DNA from: an uncultured Chloroflexales bacterium
Lineage (GTDB): Bacteria > Chloroflexota > Chloroflexia > Chloroflexales > Chloroflexaceae
Direction of reading: 5' to 3'
DNA: 64,000 bases
Assembly: GCA_937902315.1 (NCBI GenBank)
Contig: CALGUG010000055.1
Coordinates: 186,001 to 250,000 of the forward strand
Of this stretch, positions 60,611-64,000 are shown in pieces (within the stretch, counting starts at the first letter, position 1; each line of letters opens with the position of its first letter). The position numbers and the translations under genes are program-made. The notes under the pieces are model-generated. The model had not been told where the DNA came from. It saw nothing but the letters and a program-made list of their open reading frames with translations, and searched no databases.

Positions 60611-62299
60611 ATGTTGAAGCATACTGCGCAGCGTCGATATCGGCGCCTGTCTGATCTCGTGCGTCCATTTTCGTTGGTTTTGTTTGTGATATTCTTGGCT
60701 GCGTGCGGCGGTGCTCCTGCTGCACCTGCGAACGATTCTTCAGCTTCCGACAGCACGACCAATGCGGCCACCGTCTCAGAGATCCCGGCTGGCGAGCCGA
60801 AGCTGGCTGAAAAGCAAGAGTTGGTGGCTGGTATTTCACGTAACTTGGTGAACGGTCCGGAAGACTGGCTGTATGCCCATACCAGTTTGCAGGTTTGGGA
60901 GCCATTGGTTGCGTATGATGACCAACTGCGCCCGCAGCCCGGCTTGGCCGAAAGCTGGGAGCTGAGTGCTGATGGTAAGGTCTGGACCTTCAAATTGCGC
61001 GAGGGTGTGCGCTTCTCTAACGGCGATCCATTGACGGTCGAAGATGTGATCGCGACCATCGAGCACTTCCGTAAACTCAGCGGGCGCCCGTCGATCTTCT
61101 TGAGTGGCATTAACTTCCCAGAGATCTACGGTGAACCGACCGCGATCGAAAAGGTCGATGAGCGCACTTTGCGGCTTGCGTATGCGGAGCCGCGCCCGCT
61201 GCTGATCTATGCGATCTCGAACCACTACAGCGCGGTCTATTCGGCTAAAAACTTCGATGAGAACGGTAACTTCAAAGATCTACCGATCGGTACAGGCCGC
61301 TATCGCCTAGTTGATTGGAAGCGCGATCAGTACGCTATTTTAGAGCGCAACGAGAACTATTGGGGCGAACTGCCCGCCCTGACCCGTATCGAGTTGAAGA
61401 TCTATCCGAACGAGAACTCGCGTTTGTCGGCTCTCAAAGCGGGTGAGATCGATGCGCTGGTCGAGCTGGGCGCGGTCTCGGCGGCTCAGGCCCGCGAGCT
61501 GCGTAACGACCCGAACTTCGTTGTGTCGCGCCATGATTCGACCTGCACCACCCATATCGCCTTTAACGGCGAAGCGGGCCGCGTCTTCAGCGATATGCGT
61601 TTGCGCCAAGCCGTGAGCTTGGGAATCGATCGTGAGGCTTTGGTGCGCGATCTGCTCTATGGCTATCCGACCGTCGCCCAGAGCATTATGATCCATACCA
61701 ATGCCGACTTCTTCAATCCGAGCGAGAATGCTTCGTTTAAGTACGATCCCAACCTCGCCAAGCAACTGGTGAACGAGGCGACCCAAGGGCAGCGTGTTAA
61801 GGCAGTTCTGATCTTCACTCCTCCGGGTGAAGGTATCACGGCTTGGCCCTACCCGCAGATGGCCGCCTACTTCCAAGCGCTCTTGCAGCCGATCGGGATC
61901 GATCTCGAGCTGAAGCAGCTTGAGAGCGCGGCCCTGACCGATGCCCGCAACAACGGCGAATTCGACTTGGTGTTGGGCAACTACTGCTGGGCGAGCGGCG
62001 ACCCGAACTACATTTTGGGCCGAATCACCTCTTCTAAGTCGAACCAGAACGTGGCTCAGCACGGCGGCTATAACAACCCCGAGGTCGATGAGTTGCTCGC
62101 CAAAGGCTTGGTCGAGGTCGACGCTAAGAAGCGCCAGGAGTACTACTTCCGCATTCAAGAGATCGCTGCTCAGGAGCTGCCGATCGCGCCGCTCTATGAC
62201 CAGCCGACCATTATCGCCTATCGACCGTATGTGAAGGGCCTGAGCCAGCGTGTGGCCTATGCCCCCACCTTTGAGACGGTCTATATCGAAGAGCACTAA
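60611..62299 (+). CDS. Family 5 extracellular solute-binding lipoprotein
   Basis: A 562-residue binding protein. The lipobox is FLAAC with Cys32; a Ser/Ala/Thr-rich linker follows. The family 5 fold shows WEPLVAYDDQLRPQPGLAESWELSADGKVWTFKLREGVRFSNGDPLTVEDV, IGTGRYRLVDWKRDQY, and MRLRQAVSLGIDREALVRDLLYGY. It resembles the KPN_01854-type solute-binding proteins that accompany LLM monooxygenases. It captures the substrate outside the cell for the two permeases. No ATPase gene follows; the next feature is a repeat and a convergent MATE gene. Confidence 0.92.
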   Translation: MLKHTAQRRYRRLSDLVRPFSLVLFVIFLAACGGAPAAPANDSSASDSTTNAATVSEIPAGEPKLAEKQELVAGISRNLVNGPEDWLYAHTSLQVWEPLVAYDDQLRPQPGLAESWELSADGKVWTFKLREGVRFSNGDPLTVEDVIATIEHFRKLSGRPSIFLSGINFPEIYGEPTAIEKVDERTLRLAYAEPRPLLIYAISNHYSAVYSAKNFDENGNFKDLPIGTGRYRLVDWKRDQYAILERNENYWGELPALTRIELKIYPNENSRLSALKAGEIDALVELGAVSAAQARELRNDPNFVVSRHDSTCTTHIAFNGEAGRVFSDMRLRQAVSLGIDREALVRDLLYGYPTVAQSIMIHTNADFFNPSENASFKYDPNLAKQLVNEATQGQRVKAVLIFTPPGEGITAWPYPQMAAYFQALLQPIGIDLELKQLESAALTDARNNGEFDLVLGNYCWASGDPNYILGRITSSKSNQNVAQHGGYNNPEVDELLAKGLVEVDAKKRQEYYFRIQEIAAQELPIAPLYDQPTIIAYRPYVKGLSQRVAYAPTFETVYIEEH

Positions 62300-62378
62300 G
62301 CCGAGTTCCGCTTGCTGCGCGCAGCAAGCGGATCGCAGCGAGAGCTGCGATGGCTAAAGGCTTGAATGTTTGGAAAGG

Positions 62379-62440
62379 ACGTTGATAGCCGGAGGCGGAC
62401 GCGCTAGAAGCCGAATGGGGGCTAGAAGCGCATCCGCCAA
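62379..62440 (+). repeat. Core repeat module, copy 14
   Basis: TTGATAGCCGGAGGCGGACG...CATCCGCC. It is preceded by GCAGCGAGAGCTGCGATGGC and GAATGTTTGGAAAGGACGTT, as in the copies at 6236 and 29484. Confidence 0.75.
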
Positions 62441-62462
62441 AGGAGCGATGCTTTGGAAAGTA

Positions 62463-62497
62463 AGAGCTGCTAGCTAAAAACCGTAGCTAGCAGCTCT
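62463..62497. terminator. Bidirectional terminator
   Basis: AGAGCTGCTAGCT pairs perfectly with AGCTAGCAGCTCT over a 9-base loop, between the convergent binding-protein and MATE genes. Confidence 0.8.
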
Positions 62498-62539
62498 TTG
62501 TATCCCAAGAACTCGGCTTAGTGTCTTGGAGAGAAGCCT

Positions 62540-63928
62540 TTAGACTTTTAGCTCTTTCCAAGCGCCTTTTTGATAGCGCCACCAAGCGAGGAAGGATTGG
62601 GTCAAAAGATCCATCGACATGGCGATCCAAGCGCCGAACAAGCCCCAACCAAACCAGAGGAAGAGCGGCGTGAATGGCAAGCGAACACCCCAGGTGCTGA
62701 TGAGCTTGGTGTAAAGCGGCCAACGAGTATCGCCAGCGCCGCGCAAACCGCCCGAGAGCACAAAGTTGACCGCCATAAAGGGCTGGCGCAGGCCGACCAG
62801 TCGCAGAATGGGAGTGGCTGCGTCGATCACCGCTTGATCGTTGGTGAAAACGCCAAGGATCTGGGCGGGGAAGAGGAACATAATCACGCCGATCGTGCTC
62901 ATAAAGATGGTCGACTGCCAGAGCGCTTCGTAGCCATTCATCTCAGCCTCGTCAGGCTTCTTGGCTCCTAGGCTTTGACCGACTAGCGCCGTGGCGGCTG
63001 TGGCGTAGCCGAGACCGGGCAGGAACGAGAACGAGTCGATCGAGATCACGATATTGTGGGCGGCGTAGGCGGTTGTTCCAAGGCCCGTAATGAAGCGGAG
63101 GAACAGGATCATTGCGCCTTGGAAGATCAGCTGTTCGCCAGCGCTCGGCAAGCCGATGTTGATGATACGCTTTAACAAGGCGAAATCGGGCTTGAGGTTG
63201 GGCGAGAGCTTGAGGTTGGAGCGCCCGCGGAATAAAATGCCGAGAAGGACGAGGCCGCCGCCGCCGCGCGCGATCGCAGCTGCGATCGAGACGCCTGTCA
63301 TGCCGAGCACCGGTAGGCCGAAGTGTCCGTTCACCAAGAGCCACGACAGCAGGATATTAACGGCGTTGACGCCTAACATAATGTAGAGCGGAGTGCGGGT
63401 ATCGCCGACACCGCGCAGAGCAGCTGTGCCGATAAACAAGAGCGCGGCGAATAAGAACGTGCTTGAAACGATCTGTAGATAGGTGGTGCCGAGCTGCAAG
63501 ACTTCTTCAGTCGGGCCTAAGATCGAGAGCATAGGACGAGCAAAGCCGCCTGCTATGACGGTAGCTATGATGCCCATGACTGCGCCAACTAGCATCGATT
63601 GGCGCAACACACTGTTGGCTTCCTCCAGGTCGCGGGCACCACGCGCACGCGCGATCAGCGCTGTGCTGCCGACGCTCACCGCCATAAACAAAACCATGAT
63701 GATCATAACGATCTGGTTGCCGAGGCCGATACCTGCAATTGCGCTGGTGCTGTTGTAGCCCAGAATGGCTGCAGCTTCAGCGCTGAGGTTACCAACTAGA
63801 AAGGTGTTGGTAAGGCCGACAAAGGTGTTGAGGATCTGTTCCCCTACTGCCGGCAGTGCCAGAGCCCTCACATTTTTACGAATCGCCGCACGTTCTGGGT
63901 TACGAAAAAAACGAGAAAGAGCTGTCAT
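62540..63928 (-). CDS. MATE-family efflux transporter
   Basis: A 462-residue protein with twelve membrane helices in two similar halves. ALPAVGEQILNTFVGLTNTFLVGNLSAEAAAILGYNSTSAIAG and NIGLPSAGEQLIFQGAMILFLRFITGLGTTAYAAHNIVISIDSFSFLPGLGYATAATALVGQSLGAKKPDEA are the paired conserved parts of the NorM/DinF superfamily. It exports cationic drugs or metabolites using sodium or protons. It has the normal length and stands alone. Confidence 0.93.
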   Translation of the reverse strand: MTALSRFFRNPERAAIRKNVRALALPAVGEQILNTFVGLTNTFLVGNLSAEAAAILGYNSTSAIAGIGLGNQIVMIIMVLFMAVSVGSTALIARARGARDLEEANSVLRQSMLVGAVMGIIATVIAGGFARPMLSILGPTEEVLQLGTTYLQIVSSTFLFAALLFIGTAALRGVGDTRTPLYIMLGVNAVNILLSWLLVNGHFGLPVLGMTGVSIAAAIARGGGGLVLLGILFRGRSNLKLSPNLKPDFALLKRIINIGLPSAGEQLIFQGAMILFLRFITGLGTTAYAAHNIVISIDSFSFLPGLGYATAATALVGQSLGAKKPDEAEMNGYEALWQSTIFMSTIGVIMFLFPAQILGVFTNDQAVIDAATPILRLVGLRQPFMAVNFVLSGGLRGAGDTRWPLYTKLISTWGVRLPFTPLFLWFGWGLFGAWIAMSMDLLTQSFLAWWRYQKGAWKELKV

Positions 63929-64000
63929 AAATACTTCAAGTCCTCAATCCTAATCTTGGGATGTCCAGATGCTGGTATCGCCAGAGAAGTGCGAACGGGC

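Noticed and set aside
61340..62296. 318-residue open frame opposite the solute-binding lipoprotein gene
   Set aside because: Shadow frame, His/Arg/Gln-rich with no motif.
3014..62440. CRISPR array from the repeated 60-bp motif
   Set aside because: Copies are kilobases apart, in both orientations, with no regular spacers and no cas genes.

Overview
The window reads like ordinary bacterial chromosome, most likely from a member of the Chloroflexota. This is inferred from gene content, not from a marker gene; no rRNA, tRNA or universal ribosomal protein is present. Pointers are: secreted proteins ending in a short LPFV-type tail; a substrate-binding-domain/SpoIIE-phosphatase fusion; an ANTAR response regulator; an F420-type oxidoreductase; an LPxTG-like surface protein, which suggests a single-membrane envelope; many acetyltransferases; and NACHT and WD40 STAND proteins. 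Genes lie on both strands in short runs, separated by intergenic spaces rich in small repeats.

Layout. 1-5000: tail of a DoxX-like membrane protein, a DUF4180 protein, a membrane NACHT NTPase, the wreck of a second NACHT gene, and a YcaQ/AlkX-type DNA glycosylase. 5000-11700: small enzymes and regulators (DUF6194, F420-type oxidoreductase, ArsR regulator facing a PPOX-family flavoprotein, alpha/beta hydrolase, glycosyltransferase). 12100-18000: surface proteins (an LPQTS-anchored DUF11 protein with a secreted partner, and a LamG protein) plus a GNAT/aldehyde-dehydrogenase pair. 18000-24300: a minus-strand block with AIM24, slipin, NfeD, DUF951 and a sensor phosphatase. 24500-27000: a FabF-like synthase with an unusual N-terminus and DNA polymerase III delta prime. 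27300-31200: a secreted glycoside hydrolase, small membrane proteins and a RimJ-like acetyltransferase.

31200-35700 is an exopolysaccharide operon: glycosyltransferase, two Wzz-type chain-length proteins, a bacterial tyrosine kinase and its PHP-type phosphatase. 36000-39600 holds a cysteine-desulfurase-like enzyme, a GNAT, a membrane protein and an ANTAR regulator. 39600-40365 holds no convincing large gene, but carries a candidate structured RNA followed by two intrinsic terminators, then a structured leader before a methyltransferase. 40366-50359 is a plus-strand island of a methyltransferase, three tandem Eis-like acetyltransferases, a two-domain GNAT and a heterodimeric ABC exporter. This looks like a drug modification and efflux cassette. 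50800-57300 mixes an aldo/keto reductase and small membrane or secreted proteins with several decayed genes. 57600-62300 is an operon of a luciferase-like monooxygenase, two Opp-type permeases and a solute-binding lipoprotein without an ATPase. A MATE exporter closes the window.

Two related families of short non-coding elements, about 115 and 170 bp, with shared imperfect 12-bp terminal inverted repeats, fill many intergenic spaces. A 60-bp core module occurs at least 14 times, always outside intact genes.
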